A stretch of 64,000 nucleotides of DNA from Chitinophagaceae bacterium (lineage in GTDB: Bacteria > Bacteroidota > Bacteroidia > Chitinophagales > Chitinophagaceae), in contig JAFKGQ010000004.1 of NCBI GenBank assembly GCA_017307755.1, forward strand, positions 558,001 to 622,000. Reading direction: 5' to 3'. A model generated the notes under the pieces. The model worked only from the letters and a program-made list of their open reading frames with translations. It had not been told where the DNA came from and did no database searches. Below are positions 19,087-29,224 of this stretch, piece by piece. Position 1 is the first letter of the stretch. Every line of letters starts with the position of its first letter. A program made the position numbers and the translations under genes.

Positions 19087-20748
19087 ATGCGGGTGTTTGC
19101 GATAAATGATCTATTATCAAAAGGGGCAATAACGTTCATCGTGCCGGCGTTCCTGCTGGGCTGCGCGAAAACGAAGGTGGACACGAATCTGCCGGTGCTG
19201 AATACCCTTAAATCTTCGAATTCCGGTATCCGGCTGATCGCCCTGACAGGGCCCCAGCAGGTGAGTGCGCAGGTGGGCGGGCTTACATACAACCTGACGC
19301 CCAATACGCATACGTTCAATTATCCGCCGTTGAGGTACACCAGCTATGCCCCGTTGCCCGTTGCGTTGCCGGAAAAGGTCATGGACCAGGCGGGGAATGC
19401 GAATATCCGGCTGATCAGCAGCTTTAATAACGGATTTACCGCTTCCTCTACCTCCGTCAATCAGGTGCTGCGGGATGACCCGGCCAATCCCACGGACTAT
19501 TATATCTACCCCGTGAGCCAGCAGTTCGGGGACCCCAACTATCAGATCAAGGCGATACCCCGTTCTACCACTCCCCCGGTGGGAGCCGGCAATATCAAGA
19601 TAAGGCTCGTGAATTATGGCAGCGCGGCGGATGCCTTTAACCGTACCGGTCCCCTGACGCTTACCTATTCTGACGGTAAGCCGGTGAGCACCGTGACCAC
19701 CAATGTACCGCAGGGAGTGATCTCCGACTATACGGAGATCCCTTACGGCGCCTACCGGTTCCGGCTTTTCAATCAGTCTGGCGTGGAAATGGCGGAGACT
19801 CTCCTGCCTTACCCTTACACGTATGGTAACGATCTGGACAACCCTTATGGGACCAGGCCTACCTCGATCCATTCCTACCAGCCCGGGGGGATCTATACCA
19901 TTTTTGTAAACCCGAACACCATCTTCTTTTCAGGCTCTACTTATATAGCCGGGAACAGCTATACTGTGATCCCGGATATCACCGCGCCGGCCAATATCGC
20001 TTATGGCAGGGTGCAGTTCGTGAATGTGATGCCCGGCGCCACTTATACCCTGAAGCTGGGAAGCATTCCCATCGGCAGCGGGATCGGCTATCGGGGGATC
20101 ACCGATTACCAGGTCGTTACTGCGACGGGCTATTCGCTGCAACTGACCGATCAGAGCGGGCAGACCCTTGCGACGCAAAGCATTACGATCTATCCTGGCG
20201 ATAACTATACCGTGTGGGCCTACCCGAAAAATGGGCAGCCGGCTTTGGCGCTTGTATTCAACGAGCTCACCAACCCGAACCAGGGGCAGAAGATCAGGTT
20301 CCTGAACGTATCCGGGAATGTGCCGTTCATTACGTTCATGCCGTTCAATCAATTTGGTCCCATCGTGCTCACGTATCCCGGAGATGGGAACGATACGATC
20401 TCGGCGAGCAATGCCACCCAGAATCTGGCCCAGGGCATACCCGTGACGCATCTGCCTTATGCTGAATTTACTCCGGCCAGTCCTTCTTCCCAGCCCCCCT
20501 GGTTTGCTAATGTCTACCAAAGCAGCGTAGGGCCGCCGCCTATCGTTCCCGGTACCAGGCTTGTCGCGGTGAAATCGTTGCAGGCCGGCGATTTCGTGGC
20601 CAATTCCTCCCTTTATCTCCCCGGCGATGCGATCCTCCGGGTGGGTGAACAGGGGGTATATACGGCGGCGCTTACAGGTTCCGTCGATACCGCTTACCAT
20701 GGCACCGCATCTATGGATACTTTATTAATCGTGAAACATTTTAAATGA
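19087..20748 (+). CDS. Surface lipoprotein, DUF4397-like repeats
   Basis: 553 residues from ATG 19087; GTG 19078 is three codons upstream and possible. The lipobox is FLLGC, Cys26. The mature protein is beta-rich with repeated modules of the type NIKIRLVNYG ... LTLTYSDGK, YGRVQFVNVMPGATYTLKLGS and KIRFLNVSGNVPF, each followed by a Gly/Tyr-rich turn and a Y-T-I/V-F/W-A/V strand. This pattern resembles DUF4397 repeats, a family of beta-sandwich domains on exported proteins; the assignment is by eye. It begins 10 bp after the receptor and its last 4 bp overlap the next start (ATGA). Probable surface-exposed partner of the receptor; biochemical role unknown. Confidence 0.75.
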   Translation: MRVFAINDLLSKGAITFIVPAFLLGCAKTKVDTNLPVLNTLKSSNSGIRLIALTGPQQVSAQVGGLTYNLTPNTHTFNYPPLRYTSYAPLPVALPEKVMDQAGNANIRLISSFNNGFTASSTSVNQVLRDDPANPTDYYIYPVSQQFGDPNYQIKAIPRSTTPPVGAGNIKIRLVNYGSAADAFNRTGPLTLTYSDGKPVSTVTTNVPQGVISDYTEIPYGAYRFRLFNQSGVEMAETLLPYPYTYGNDLDNPYGTRPTSIHSYQPGGIYTIFVNPNTIFFSGSTYIAGNSYTVIPDITAPANIAYGRVQFVNVMPGATYTLKLGSIPIGSGIGYRGITDYQVVTATGYSLQLTDQSGQTLATQSITIYPGDNYTVWAYPKNGQPALALVFNELTNPNQGQKIRFLNVSGNVPFITFMPFNQFGPIVLTYPGDGNDTISASNATQNLAQGIPVTHLPYAEFTPASPSSQPPWFANVYQSSVGPPPIVPGTRLVAVKSLQAGDFVANSSLYLPGDAILRVGEQGVYTAALTGSVDTAYHGTASMDTLLIVKHFK

Positions 20749-21953
20749 TGAAACGTACATTTATCGTTTGGTGTCTTGGCCTCTTCTTATTGAGCTCCTG
20801 TGCCAAATATGCGGAACAGCCCACGCTGCAGCAGCCGGCATATCTGCGCGTATTCAATGATCTGAATTATGTACTGGGGCCCTCCAACAGCACACTTCCT
20901 TCCAATGAGATCACCTTTCTGATGGACCCTGTGCTGGATAAGACGGGGTTGCCTACGGATGCCGCCGTCATCGGGGATTATATTACCGTGAGGGACACGT
21001 TTGCGGTGTCCCATCCCGCCACTGCCGGCAATACCGGCGTGACGAATCAACGCGAATGGCCGGGTTCGTTACCTGTGCGGACTGCGCCTACGATCAACGG
21101 ACTGGATCTTTCCTCCTGGGCGCAGGTATCTTCCGGGAAACACCGGATCATGCTGATGGGAAGGCCTTTGACGGATACTCCTTTCCTGCATTTGCCGGCT
21201 TCCGGCCGGACCACGGTCATCGCGGATACTACGGTGGAGCTTACCGCCGGTGAAGTATATACGCTGGAGGCGGTCATCCGGGACTTTGCCACGAATGCGA
21301 CAGGAGCCTACATCCGGCAGGAAAGCTTTACGCATACTCCTTTCAGCTCCCTGAATAATTACCTGAGCTTCTATTGCCTGTCCGGGAACCACCTGAATCC
21401 GAACAATGCGGTACCCTTCTACGGAAGCTCCGGGGCCGGCAGCCATTTCTTTCCCCCGTTGAAACTCTACTATTCCCTGTATACGCCCGTGTGCTCCAAT
21501 ACGAGCTCTGCAGGCACTTACAACTATTCCTGCAAGTTCGCGCCGCAACTGCAGACCGTGCATGTTTACTTCAGGAGCATTACCGGGGATTTTGCCCAGT
21601 CGGCGCCCTATGACAGTCTGCCGCAGTTTCCGATGTCCCAATACCTGAATCCGGACGGAACATTCGCAGGTGAAGGCAACAGACCGTGGGTAAGCATTGG
21701 CGTTTATGACCAGCTTGGGGGAGCTGCGTCTATCGATTTCGACGTGAGTCCGGGTCGTATGCCTTCCTTGCCTTTTCCCCTGCCGGGTTTGGAAACGCCC
21801 ACCTTTCCTTTTGGGAACGGCCTGGCGATCGCTACCAGCAATAGCCAGCGGATCACCATTTATCCCAGCGTCAATATCGTCGAACTCATCAATGGCAATC
21901 CTTATATCATTCAATTACACCGGACGTTCGATGCGCCGATCATCACCAATTGA
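20745..21953 (+). CDS. Lipoprotein of unknown function
   Basis: 402 residues. The signal is short with lipobox LLSSC (Cys19). The mature part is rich in Tyr, Asn, Pro and Ser, with beta-type segments such as AYLRVFNDLNYVLGP and GKHRIMLMGRPLTDTPFLHL, and it ends in a conserved-looking VNIVELINGNPYIIQLHRTF. The opening YLRVFN and the GKHRI strand suggest a relative of the preceding lipoprotein (DUF4397-like), but I cannot support a family call. It is coupled to its neighbour by an ATGA overlap and followed after 6 bp by the first fasciclin gene, so it belongs to the same operon and probably to the same surface complex. Confidence 0.7.
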   Translation: MMKRTFIVWCLGLFLLSSCAKYAEQPTLQQPAYLRVFNDLNYVLGPSNSTLPSNEITFLMDPVLDKTGLPTDAAVIGDYITVRDTFAVSHPATAGNTGVTNQREWPGSLPVRTAPTINGLDLSSWAQVSSGKHRIMLMGRPLTDTPFLHLPASGRTTVIADTTVELTAGEVYTLEAVIRDFATNATGAYIRQESFTHTPFSSLNNYLSFYCLSGNHLNPNNAVPFYGSSGAGSHFFPPLKLYYSLYTPVCSNTSSAGTYNYSCKFAPQLQTVHVYFRSITGDFAQSAPYDSLPQFPMSQYLNPDGTFAGEGNRPWVSIGVYDQLGGAASIDFDVSPGRMPSLPFPLPGLETPTFPFGNGLAIATSNSQRITIYPSVNIVELINGNPYIIQLHRTFDAPIITN

Positions 21954-21959
21954 ACCTTT

Positions 21960-23084
21960 ATGAGTACACCTGTTTCTATACGCCAAATACGCCAACTGGC
22001 CGGACCCGTGATCCTGCTGTTCTGCGGCTTCCTGGGCGCCTGTCATAAGACCATGTCCGATCCCGAAAATGTTGTGGCCGGAAGGACGGTCCTGCAGACC
22101 CTGGGCGCCTCCTTTGACGTGAGCCTTTTCAATGAGGCGTTGAGCCACACCGGGCTGGCCGATTCCCTGAACGGTCCGGGCCCTTATACCCTGTTCGCTC
22201 CCAATGATGCCGCATTCGACTCCATGGGCATCCATACGAAGGCGCAGATCGACAGCATGGACAAGACTACGCTCACCAACCTGCTGAAATACCATATTCT
22301 ATATGGGCGGAAGGTCACCGTTGCCCAGGTGGATCAGAAGCCGAACAATCCATTTACCGATTGGGCGGGGCTGAGTTTGTACTTATCCCGGCCGTACAAT
22401 ATCGTGGTCGATCAAGGCATCGGGTATGATAACACCAATCTCCTGACCGTCAATGGGGATACGGTGTTTCAGAAGGATATCATTGCTACCAACGGGGTGA
22501 TACATACGCTGCAGCGGGTGTTGCAATATCAGACCTATACTACCTGCGCCGATCTGCTGAGTGCGGATACAAGTTACAGCTATTTCGTAACTGCTCTCAA
22601 GGAGTTTGGCTTATTCGACCAGCTTTCGGGGCCTGGTCCCATCACGGTGTGTGCACCTGTGAACGGCGCGTTCCGGAATGCGGGCATCAGCCTGGACAGC
22701 GTAAAGAGCCTGGATACCGCGCATTTCAACAAGCTGCTGTTCAAACCCTACCTGATGCCCAGCCTTCGCTTTTTCAGCAGCGACCTGCACGATTTCGGCA
22801 CTGGGTTCAGCTATTACCCCCCGGATAACAGCTATAACCTCACGATATACTACCAGGCCCTGGGCAATTCATTTTTCTCTAAGACCATGATCGCTCCCTA
22901 CATCGTCATGATCAGCGCTATCGGGCTGGATCCCGCGACGCATGTGCCTGTGAACCTGGTCAACCCGTATGGAAGTACTCTTTATGCCCCATTTATCCGG
23001 GAGGATTATCCGGCGGGAAATGGGGTCGTGCATACTATTAACCAATTAATGGCCCTGCCCTCTTATTGTAAATTTCAAAATTAA
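21960..23084 (+). CDS. Fasciclin (FAS1) domain lipoprotein 1
   Basis: 374 residues with lipobox LGAC (Cys28). Two FAS1 domains are visible. The first, about 40-185, is canonical: FNEALSHTGLADSL, GPYTLFAPNDAAFDSMG (H1-type motif), LTNLLKYHILYGR (the YH motif), and the closing VIHTLQRVL. The second, about 195-372, has GPITVCAPVNGAFRNAG and ends GVVHTINQLMAL. FAS1 domains mediate adhesion or ligand binding in bacteria and eukaryotes. As a lipoprotein encoded directly downstream of a TonB receptor it is likely outer-membrane anchored. It is the most canonical of the four fasciclins in this operon; its gene lies 6 bp after the previous stop and 3 bp before the next start. Confidence 0.92.
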   Translation: MSTPVSIRQIRQLAGPVILLFCGFLGACHKTMSDPENVVAGRTVLQTLGASFDVSLFNEALSHTGLADSLNGPGPYTLFAPNDAAFDSMGIHTKAQIDSMDKTTLTNLLKYHILYGRKVTVAQVDQKPNNPFTDWAGLSLYLSRPYNIVVDQGIGYDNTNLLTVNGDTVFQKDIIATNGVIHTLQRVLQYQTYTTCADLLSADTSYSYFVTALKEFGLFDQLSGPGPITVCAPVNGAFRNAGISLDSVKSLDTAHFNKLLFKPYLMPSLRFFSSDLHDFGTGFSYYPPDNSYNLTIYYQALGNSFFSKTMIAPYIVMISAIGLDPATHVPVNLVNPYGSTLYAPFIREDYPAGNGVVHTINQLMALPSYCKFQN

Positions 23085-23087
23085 GCG

Positions 23088-24320
23088 ATGCGACAGCTCA
23101 GTTGGTTACTTCTATTGTTAATAATAGTGTTGTCATGTAACAAGGCAATACAGAATCCGCAGACCTTTCCCGTGCATTCCGCCCCGGCGGCGGATACGCT
23201 GCATAATTTAGCACATATGATCGGCAGTACTCCTTCCGCTGATCTGTTCCTCCTGGCTTTGCGGCGTACCGGCTATGACAGCCTGCTCCGGCAGACCAGT
23301 AAGTTCTATACTTTGCTGATCCCTTCGGATAGTCTCCTGATCTCCACCGGGTATACAAAGGATGTGATCACTTACCTGGATCCTACCATCCTGGCGAAGG
23401 GGATCATTTACCGGTCCATCTTATACGGAGATTACTCCGATTCCTTACTGGACGGGGCAACGGGGTATACGGATGTCTATACCATTCCCGATGCCGCTAC
23501 GTTGCTGACGGATACTTTTTATATCGCCAAGCAGGCCGGACCCACGGGCGGGCTTTGGATGAGCGGCGTCCGGGTGAGCCGCGAGCGTTCGGGCGTTCCC
23601 GCCTCCAATGGATATATCCATGTGGTGGACACTTTCTATACCAAGCCCACCATCAATGCATGGACCGTGCTGAATTCGAAGCCGGAGTTCAGCTATTTTG
23701 TGGCCGCCTGCCGGATCAACGACAGCATCGTGAATAGCTATACATCGTACAATGGATATCGCAGCAACCTGTTCAATGTGAATCTTCCCGATACAGAAGT
23801 TTTCATAGCACGGAATTATAACATATCCAATCAGACCTTTTTCGTGCCGACCAACCAGGCCTTTATCAATGCGGGATTCAACACCATCGACGATATTCGT
23901 AATTATGCGGTCAATAATACCGACTATAGCAGGCCTACCTACATAGATCCGCTGGATAGCCTCATCTATGGACTTTGGATGCCCGGCATAAACTATTCCG
24001 CCCCGCCTAACGGTGTGAACTTCTTTTATTTCGACCTGCTAAAGAACCCGAATATCAACCAGCGGCCTCCCGCCGCCTTATCCTACGACAAGCCGATAGA
24101 AACGGAGCTGTTCAACGCCACTACGCTGTACAATACCGGCAGTTATGGAAAAATTTCCAACTATCCGGGTGTCCTGAATTTTCACGTGCAGGATACTACG
24201 GTGTCGGTGACTTGCAGCTCCAACAGCAATCTGCCGCCAGCTGTTATCGTGGAGCGCGATATGCTTTGTCTGAACCATATTCTGATCCATGGAGTGGATC
24301 ATTTGCTTTGGCCTTATTAA
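23088..24320 (+). CDS. Fasciclin (FAS1) domain lipoprotein 2
   Basis: 410 residues; very short signal peptide with lipobox VLSC (Cys17). FAS1 domain 1 spans about 35-185: LFLLALRRTGYDSLL, FYTLLIPSDSLLISTGY, ILAKGIIYRSILYGD in place of the usual Y-H motif, and NGYIHVVDTFY. Domain 2 covers about 195-408 and contains TFFVPTNQAFINAGF and ends in LNHILIHGVDHLLW. Sequence identity with the neighbouring fasciclins is low by eye, so these are old paralogues with divergent surfaces, not recent tandem duplicates. Likely surface exposed and part of the same assembly as the receptor at 15645. Confidence 0.87.
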   Translation: MRQLSWLLLLLIIVLSCNKAIQNPQTFPVHSAPAADTLHNLAHMIGSTPSADLFLLALRRTGYDSLLRQTSKFYTLLIPSDSLLISTGYTKDVITYLDPTILAKGIIYRSILYGDYSDSLLDGATGYTDVYTIPDAATLLTDTFYIAKQAGPTGGLWMSGVRVSRERSGVPASNGYIHVVDTFYTKPTINAWTVLNSKPEFSYFVAACRINDSIVNSYTSYNGYRSNLFNVNLPDTEVFIARNYNISNQTFFVPTNQAFINAGFNTIDDIRNYAVNNTDYSRPTYIDPLDSLIYGLWMPGINYSAPPNGVNFFYFDLLKNPNINQRPPAALSYDKPIETELFNATTLYNTGSYGKISNYPGVLNFHVQDTTVSVTCSSNSNLPPAVIVERDMLCLNHILIHGVDHLLWPY

Positions 24321-24331
24321 AATCATCCTCA

Positions 24332-25714
24332 ATGATCAAACATATGCCTCCTGTTTTGATTCAATTTGTCCGTAGCTTGAGATGGATGGTCCCGGCGAGT
24401 CTGCTGGCGGCGAGTCTTTCCTGCACAAAAACACTGACACCGGCGTCTGCTTCGGGCATCTACGCCGATCCCCAATCGCTGACCAGCCTGATCAACGCCA
24501 ATTTCGACCTGAGCCATTACGATACTTCGCTCATCCTTAGCGGGCTGGATACCGTGCTGGCGGGGAAGGGCCCTTTTACCGCCTTTGTCGTGCAGGATGG
24601 CGCTTATCCTACCGCGGGTACGGGCTTCGCAGGGAATACCACCTATTATTCAGGCGGTGCCTTTTATGGCCTGACCATCAACTCGATTACGAACTCCTTT
24701 AACTATTATTATTATGCGCAGAAGATGAATGTGCGTTCTCTAAAGAAGGTGGTATCGTACCATATCCTGCCTATGAAGCTAAATATTTCCGATATCCCCA
24801 CCGGGATGAACAATGCGTATGCTACGCTTTCGGGGGATTCCGTGTATATTTCCAAGTATAGCGATCCGAGTTCGGGCAGGACGGTAGTCACGGTGAACGG
24901 TATTCCTATTCTCCGGCAGGACCTGCAGGCTTCCAATGGCACCTATCATGTGCTGTCACAACTGCTGTTCCCTCCTCCGAACCGGACCACGTGGGGTGTT
25001 CTCGCCGGCAGCAATGCGTTGGGCTGGGCTTTCGAGCCGACATTCAATCTGAATCCTTTTACGAATCCCGACTCCGTGATAACGGCGACGACCGGCTATA
25101 ATTACAGCCTCTTTGCGGCGGCATTGCGGCGGACAGGCCTGGACCAGCTTTTGAAAGGCAGTGACAGCTATACGGTGCTTGCCGTTCCCGATCAGTACTT
25201 TCTCAACGTATATTATAATCCCAATCCGTATGCCTATAATCGGGGCAACATGTCCTTTACGGCCGGGCAGATCGACACGATGAATATCGATACCCTGACG
25301 CGGATGATGAAATTGCATATCCTCAAGGGAAGATATTTTTTGAGCGATTTCCAGAGCTATCCCTATAACGGGAATACGAAGGTGACCTATAAGGATCCGG
25401 CCTGGTCCAACCAGAGCTTTACGTACAGCGCCCCTCTTGCTTTCCCGACTATCGGTACGGATTCGGTGTACGTGATACCCCATGGAAAGGAGTTCGGGAG
25501 CAACGGCGGATTATGGCTGTTCGGCGCCGGTAATCTGTCCTTCAGCGTTTTTTGGGAAGCCAACAACTCCGGCTCCAATATATGGAATTTCGCCGCTCCG
25601 GGTACGCCAAATTTCATGAATGGGAATGCTCAGTCTTTCCTGTTTCCGCAGGATGTCGTGGCCCCCAATGGCGTCATTCAATTCCTCACCAACATTGAGC
25701 TTATACCAAAGTAA
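24332..25714 (+). CDS. Fasciclin (FAS1) domain lipoprotein 3
   Basis: 460 residues from ATG 24332, which gives a lipoprotein signal ending SLSC (Cys31); an upstream in-frame extension lies inside the preceding gene and was rejected. FAS1 domain 1 (about 50-215) is degenerate at the first motif (GPFTAFVVQDGAYPTAG) and carries an insertion rich in Tyr, Asn and Thr, but keeps VVSYHILPMKLN and ASNGTYHVLSQLL. Domain 2 (about 245-460) has SYTVLAVPDQYFLNVYY, RMMKLHILKGRYFLSDF and the closing APNGVIQFLTNIEL. Twelve-base gap to the previous gene and 16 bp to the next. Confidence 0.88.
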   Translation: MIKHMPPVLIQFVRSLRWMVPASLLAASLSCTKTLTPASASGIYADPQSLTSLINANFDLSHYDTSLILSGLDTVLAGKGPFTAFVVQDGAYPTAGTGFAGNTTYYSGGAFYGLTINSITNSFNYYYYAQKMNVRSLKKVVSYHILPMKLNISDIPTGMNNAYATLSGDSVYISKYSDPSSGRTVVTVNGIPILRQDLQASNGTYHVLSQLLFPPPNRTTWGVLAGSNALGWAFEPTFNLNPFTNPDSVITATTGYNYSLFAAALRRTGLDQLLKGSDSYTVLAVPDQYFLNVYYNPNPYAYNRGNMSFTAGQIDTMNIDTLTRMMKLHILKGRYFLSDFQSYPYNGNTKVTYKDPAWSNQSFTYSAPLAFPTIGTDSVYVIPHGKEFGSNGGLWLFGAGNLSFSVFWEANNSGSNIWNFAAPGTPNFMNGNAQSFLFPQDVVAPNGVIQFLTNIELIPK

Positions 25715-25730
25715 TCTTAATCTCCGCATT

Positions 25731-26753
25731 ATGGAAGCAAGTGTTTTTAAGCGGTCCTTTCCCACGTTTTGGATGTTCCTTCTCGTCATTGCCGGCGGCG
25801 TTGTGTCCTGTAAGAAAAACAATACGGGCGGGTCCGGCGGCTCTGCACAAACTTTGGAGCGGTATTTTGCAGGTACCGAGAGGTATACGCTTTTCGACCG
25901 GGCTTTAAAAAAGACGCACCTGGATACGCTGCTGGGAGGATCGACTCCCTATACGGTGTTTGCGCCGGTCGACTCGGCGATGACCAATGCGGGCTACAGC
26001 GCCGCCGGTATCGATACGGCTGATGCAGGAACTTTGGCAAGTATCCTGCGTTATCACCTGGTGCCGGGTACGATCGACAGCGCGGACCTGCAGCTCTACC
26101 TGGAGATCAACGTGTCGACAGCAGACAGCAGCTATCCGGCTTTCCTGGAATACAACAATTACGGCCTGTTCTACGATGGCATCCGGGTCCTGAATACCGA
26201 TGGCAAGGTGGTGAACGGTATCGTACACGGGATAGGCACTATGGCGACGCCCCCAGTGGGTGACCTGGTCGCTACGATAGCGGCGATCCCTGCTTTGAAG
26301 GATTTCAATTATTATCTCCAGATAAACAACGGGCTTTACAGCAGGCCGAGCTCTTTCAATTTTCCGAACAGCCTCGTCGCTTTCGCTACGCCCGCCAGTC
26401 CGATCACTGTTTTTGCACCCGACAATGCCTATTTTGCTTCGTTGGGCTCGGACAATTTTTACATGATCCGGCAACTGGCGTTAAGCCAAACGTACAATCC
26501 CACTGTATTGCCTGTTGCGGAGTATTACCCGCTGGGTGAATATTTTACGTGTGATCTCATGGGTCAGAACCGGCTGGTCGCGGCTACCAATAGCGGGAAC
26601 GGTACCGATGATCTATGGTTCTCCACCGATGGATTATCCTTTATGGAATTCCCTCAAAGCAACTATGGGTATTCCCCGATACCGGCGGCCCATATCGTGC
26701 GATCGAATATCGTGGCGACGAACGGGGTCATTCACATTATCGAGCTAAATTAA
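25731..26753 (+). CDS. Fasciclin (FAS1) domain lipoprotein 4
   Basis: 340 residues from ATG 25731 (lipobox VVSC, Cys27; a Gly/Ser linker GGSGGS follows). FAS1 domain 1, about 43-170, is canonical: FDRALKKTHLDTLLGG, PYTVFAPVDSAMTNAGY, ASILRYHLVPGTIDS and NGIVHGIGTMA. Domain 2, about 178-340, has PITVFAPDNAYFASLG and ends with ATNGVIHIIELN. The Gly/Ser spacer would hold the two domains away from the membrane anchor. It sits between fasciclin 3 and the IPT/NHL lipoprotein with gaps under 20 bp. Confidence 0.9.
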   Translation: MEASVFKRSFPTFWMFLLVIAGGVVSCKKNNTGGSGGSAQTLERYFAGTERYTLFDRALKKTHLDTLLGGSTPYTVFAPVDSAMTNAGYSAAGIDTADAGTLASILRYHLVPGTIDSADLQLYLEINVSTADSSYPAFLEYNNYGLFYDGIRVLNTDGKVVNGIVHGIGTMATPPVGDLVATIAAIPALKDFNYYLQINNGLYSRPSSFNFPNSLVAFATPASPITVFAPDNAYFASLGSDNFYMIRQLALSQTYNPTVLPVAEYYPLGEYFTCDLMGQNRLVAATNSGNGTDDLWFSTDGLSFMEFPQSNYGYSPIPAAHIVRSNIVATNGVIHIIELN

Positions 26754-26765
26754 AAATTGCAGGAA

Positions 26766-28958
26766 ATGAAACAACATTCTACCAGATATAGCACGTTATT
26801 GCTTTTACTATTCATCGGGGCTGGGGCCGGCTGCGGCAAGAAATTTACCAACCCGAATGGCAACGAGTTCCTGGGTGCTACCCTTACAGCCAGTCCGCTG
26901 ACGGTGGCTGCCGACAGCCTGGTCACGATCAGCGGTCAGGGGTTCAGTACGAATGTGTCCCTGGACCAGGTCTTTTTCAATGGCGTGGACGCCGCCGTGC
27001 TCCGAGCCAGCTCCACCCAACTGGTGGTAAAGGTGCCGGCAAGAGGTTCTACCGGCAATATCACCGTGCGGGTCAACGGGGAGCAGGCCAACGGGCCCGT
27101 TTTTACCTATTCCTCGCTGAGCGCTTTTTCCATTAGCCCGGTGAGCGGTATCGGGGGAACAATGGTGACGCTTACCAGTAAGAATATCGTCGTAGGTTCG
27201 GCCAATTCTACTACCGTGAATTTCGGCGATCTGCCGGGTAAGGTCATCTATACCGATTCCGTCAGGATCATTGTTCAGGCTCCGGATTCGGTGAAGACCA
27301 GTCAGCTGACCATCGGTACTAATGGAAAACAGTATCCTGGACCCGTGTTCAACCTGTGCACCATTATCCAGGTGGGCCCTGTGGCGCAAGCTGCGAAGGG
27401 CGGGACGGTGACGATCGTGGGTACGGGATTCAATCCGGTGCCGGGCAACAACTCGGTGATCTTCACGACGTCACCTGCATCCCAGGCCAATGCTAACGGG
27501 TATGCTACCACGGTGTTGGGAACCGTGGCGGGAGGGAATACGGATACGCTGATCGTGAACATTCCGACGACGGCGGGCAACGGCCCGATCTGGGTGAATC
27601 CTAACGGTCAGAATACGATTGCCGGACCCGTTTTTACCCTGATGGCGATCAGCTCCGTGGGGCCTTATGCCGCTCCCTATGTGGCCAGCTCGGGTTTTCT
27701 GCAATTATTGACTGGCAATGGATTCAATCCGGACGTGAATCAAAATCACCTGACGGTGAATGGGCTTGTGTGCAACGTCACGTACGTGAGTCCCACAGGG
27801 GATACCGTACTTTTCTATCCGCCCGACCTGGTGAATCCTTCTATAGCAGGAACGGCGGATGGGCCCATTGTGCTGCAATCGGGTTCCAATACGACGACCT
27901 TCCTGCTCAACTGGGTGAACGGCTTGCCACTTTATGGTATTTTCGACTACGAGGAAGTATCCACGCTGGCTGGCGGGAGCTACGGGCTGGCTGACGGCAC
28001 GGGCAGACAAGCCCGGTTCGAGACCCTGAGCGGTATCGTGTACGCCAGCGACGGCAATCTATATGTGACCGACAAAGAGGCCAATAATATCCGTAAGATC
28101 TCGATGCAAGGCGCTGTGAGCCTGGTGGCGGGCAGCTCTACGGGTGAAGCCGGCTACCAGGATGGGGTAGGGGCTGCGGCCTTATTCAATGCACCCTGTG
28201 GAATTGCCGCGGATCAAAACGGTAATCTTTTTATCGCCGACAGCGGTAATTTCAGGATAAGGGAGATCAATTTATCCACCTATCAGGTGACCACTGTGTT
28301 CGGATCGGGTGTACAAGGCACTGCAGACGGGATAGGGACGGCTGCGCAATTCCAGGGTCCTATGAGCATCTCGCTCGGCCAGATAAGCAAATTTGTCAAC
28401 CGCAGGCGGGTGACTATTCCGGTGTTTTATGTAATGGACGCCAGTGCGGGACAGGGAAACTTCCGCGAGCTTTACAACAATGGATCAGGCACCGTGACGA
28501 CCGTTACCTACGGGCTCGTCGATCCCGGACCGGTATATTCCGTAACCGGCAGCACTGCGTATTATTTCGTGAGCAACCAGCAGGTCTATTACAACGGCAA
28601 TCCTATTGCGGGTCAGGCCGGTATCACCGGCTATCAGGATGGGTATGGGACTTCCTCCCTGCTGAACCAGCCGTCAGGATTGGCGCCATTGTCCGGGAAA
28701 GCGGGAGTGCCCAATTTCATTTCGACGAACTATTACCTGGTGAGCGATCAGAATAACAATATGATCCGGGTGATCGACCTGAGAGGTGGGTATAATGTGA
28801 TGACGTATGTGGGCGGCGTGCCGTCGGGTTTCCGGGATGGCGGCTTTAAGGCGGCCCAGTTCAATCGACCGGGGGCCATAGCGGTAGTCAGCAGCCAGTT
28901 GGGCAATACTATTTACGTGTGCGATGTGGGTAATCATGCCATTCGCGTATTGAATTGA
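26766..28958 (+). CDS. IPT/TIG and NHL-repeat surface lipoprotein
   Basis: 730 residues from ATG 26766 (lipobox AGAGC, Cys23); TTG 26757 is an alternative start. Residues about 35-400 contain four IPT/TIG beta-sandwiches, each opening with a hydrophobic strand and GxGF motif: LVTISGQGFSTN, TMVTLTSKNIVVGS, TVTIVGTGFNPVPG, LQLLTGNGFNPD. Residues about 410-730 form an NHL-type propeller: VSTLAGGSYGLADGTGRQAR, GNLYVTDKEANNIRKIS, GNLFIADSGNFRIREI, and the final NTIYVCDVGNHAIRVLN. Such TIG-NHL proteins are common in Bacteroidota glycan and adhesion loci as surface binding proteins. It closes the operon; the next gene is 266 bp away. Confidence 0.9.
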   Translation: MKQHSTRYSTLLLLLFIGAGAGCGKKFTNPNGNEFLGATLTASPLTVAADSLVTISGQGFSTNVSLDQVFFNGVDAAVLRASSTQLVVKVPARGSTGNITVRVNGEQANGPVFTYSSLSAFSISPVSGIGGTMVTLTSKNIVVGSANSTTVNFGDLPGKVIYTDSVRIIVQAPDSVKTSQLTIGTNGKQYPGPVFNLCTIIQVGPVAQAAKGGTVTIVGTGFNPVPGNNSVIFTTSPASQANANGYATTVLGTVAGGNTDTLIVNIPTTAGNGPIWVNPNGQNTIAGPVFTLMAISSVGPYAAPYVASSGFLQLLTGNGFNPDVNQNHLTVNGLVCNVTYVSPTGDTVLFYPPDLVNPSIAGTADGPIVLQSGSNTTTFLLNWVNGLPLYGIFDYEEVSTLAGGSYGLADGTGRQARFETLSGIVYASDGNLYVTDKEANNIRKISMQGAVSLVAGSSTGEAGYQDGVGAAALFNAPCGIAADQNGNLFIADSGNFRIREINLSTYQVTTVFGSGVQGTADGIGTAAQFQGPMSISLGQISKFVNRRRVTIPVFYVMDASAGQGNFRELYNNGSGTVTTVTYGLVDPGPVYSVTGSTAYYFVSNQQVYYNGNPIAGQAGITGYQDGYGTSSLLNQPSGLAPLSGKAGVPNFISTNYYLVSDQNNNMIRVIDLRGGYNVMTYVGGVPSGFRDGGFKAAQFNRPGAIAVVSSQLGNTIYVCDVGNHAIRVLN

Positions 28959-29012
28959 AATCGAGCAGTCTGGCGCAAGAGCACGTCTCTTTCGCCATTT
29001 TACATAAGCCGA

Positions 29013-29036
29013 CGGCCGCTCCGGTGGAGCGGGCCG
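29013..29036. other. GC-rich hairpin after the fasciclin operon
   Basis: CGGCCGCTCC (29013-29022) can pair with GGAGCGGGCCG (29026-29036) around a GGT loop, with one bulged G. It lies 55 bp after the last operon stop. There is no T-run after it, so it is only a possible terminator or RNA-stabilising stem. The rest of the 266-bp gap holds TATCTTTA at 29132-29139, a weak -7-like element for the sigma gene. Confidence 0.4.
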
Positions 29037-29224
29037 AAGTTCTTTGCCCGTGGCAAGGACGAAGTTAATCGTCCGGCACATATTTTACGATTCCTTAATA
29101 GCGTATCATTTTAGATCAATGAGGTAATGTCTATCTTTACATGCTCCCATTGTTGCTATCCCGCAGGCCGGAGCCGACCTTCGGCGAAAAAGATTACAAA
29201 TGAATATTACCAAAAACTGATACT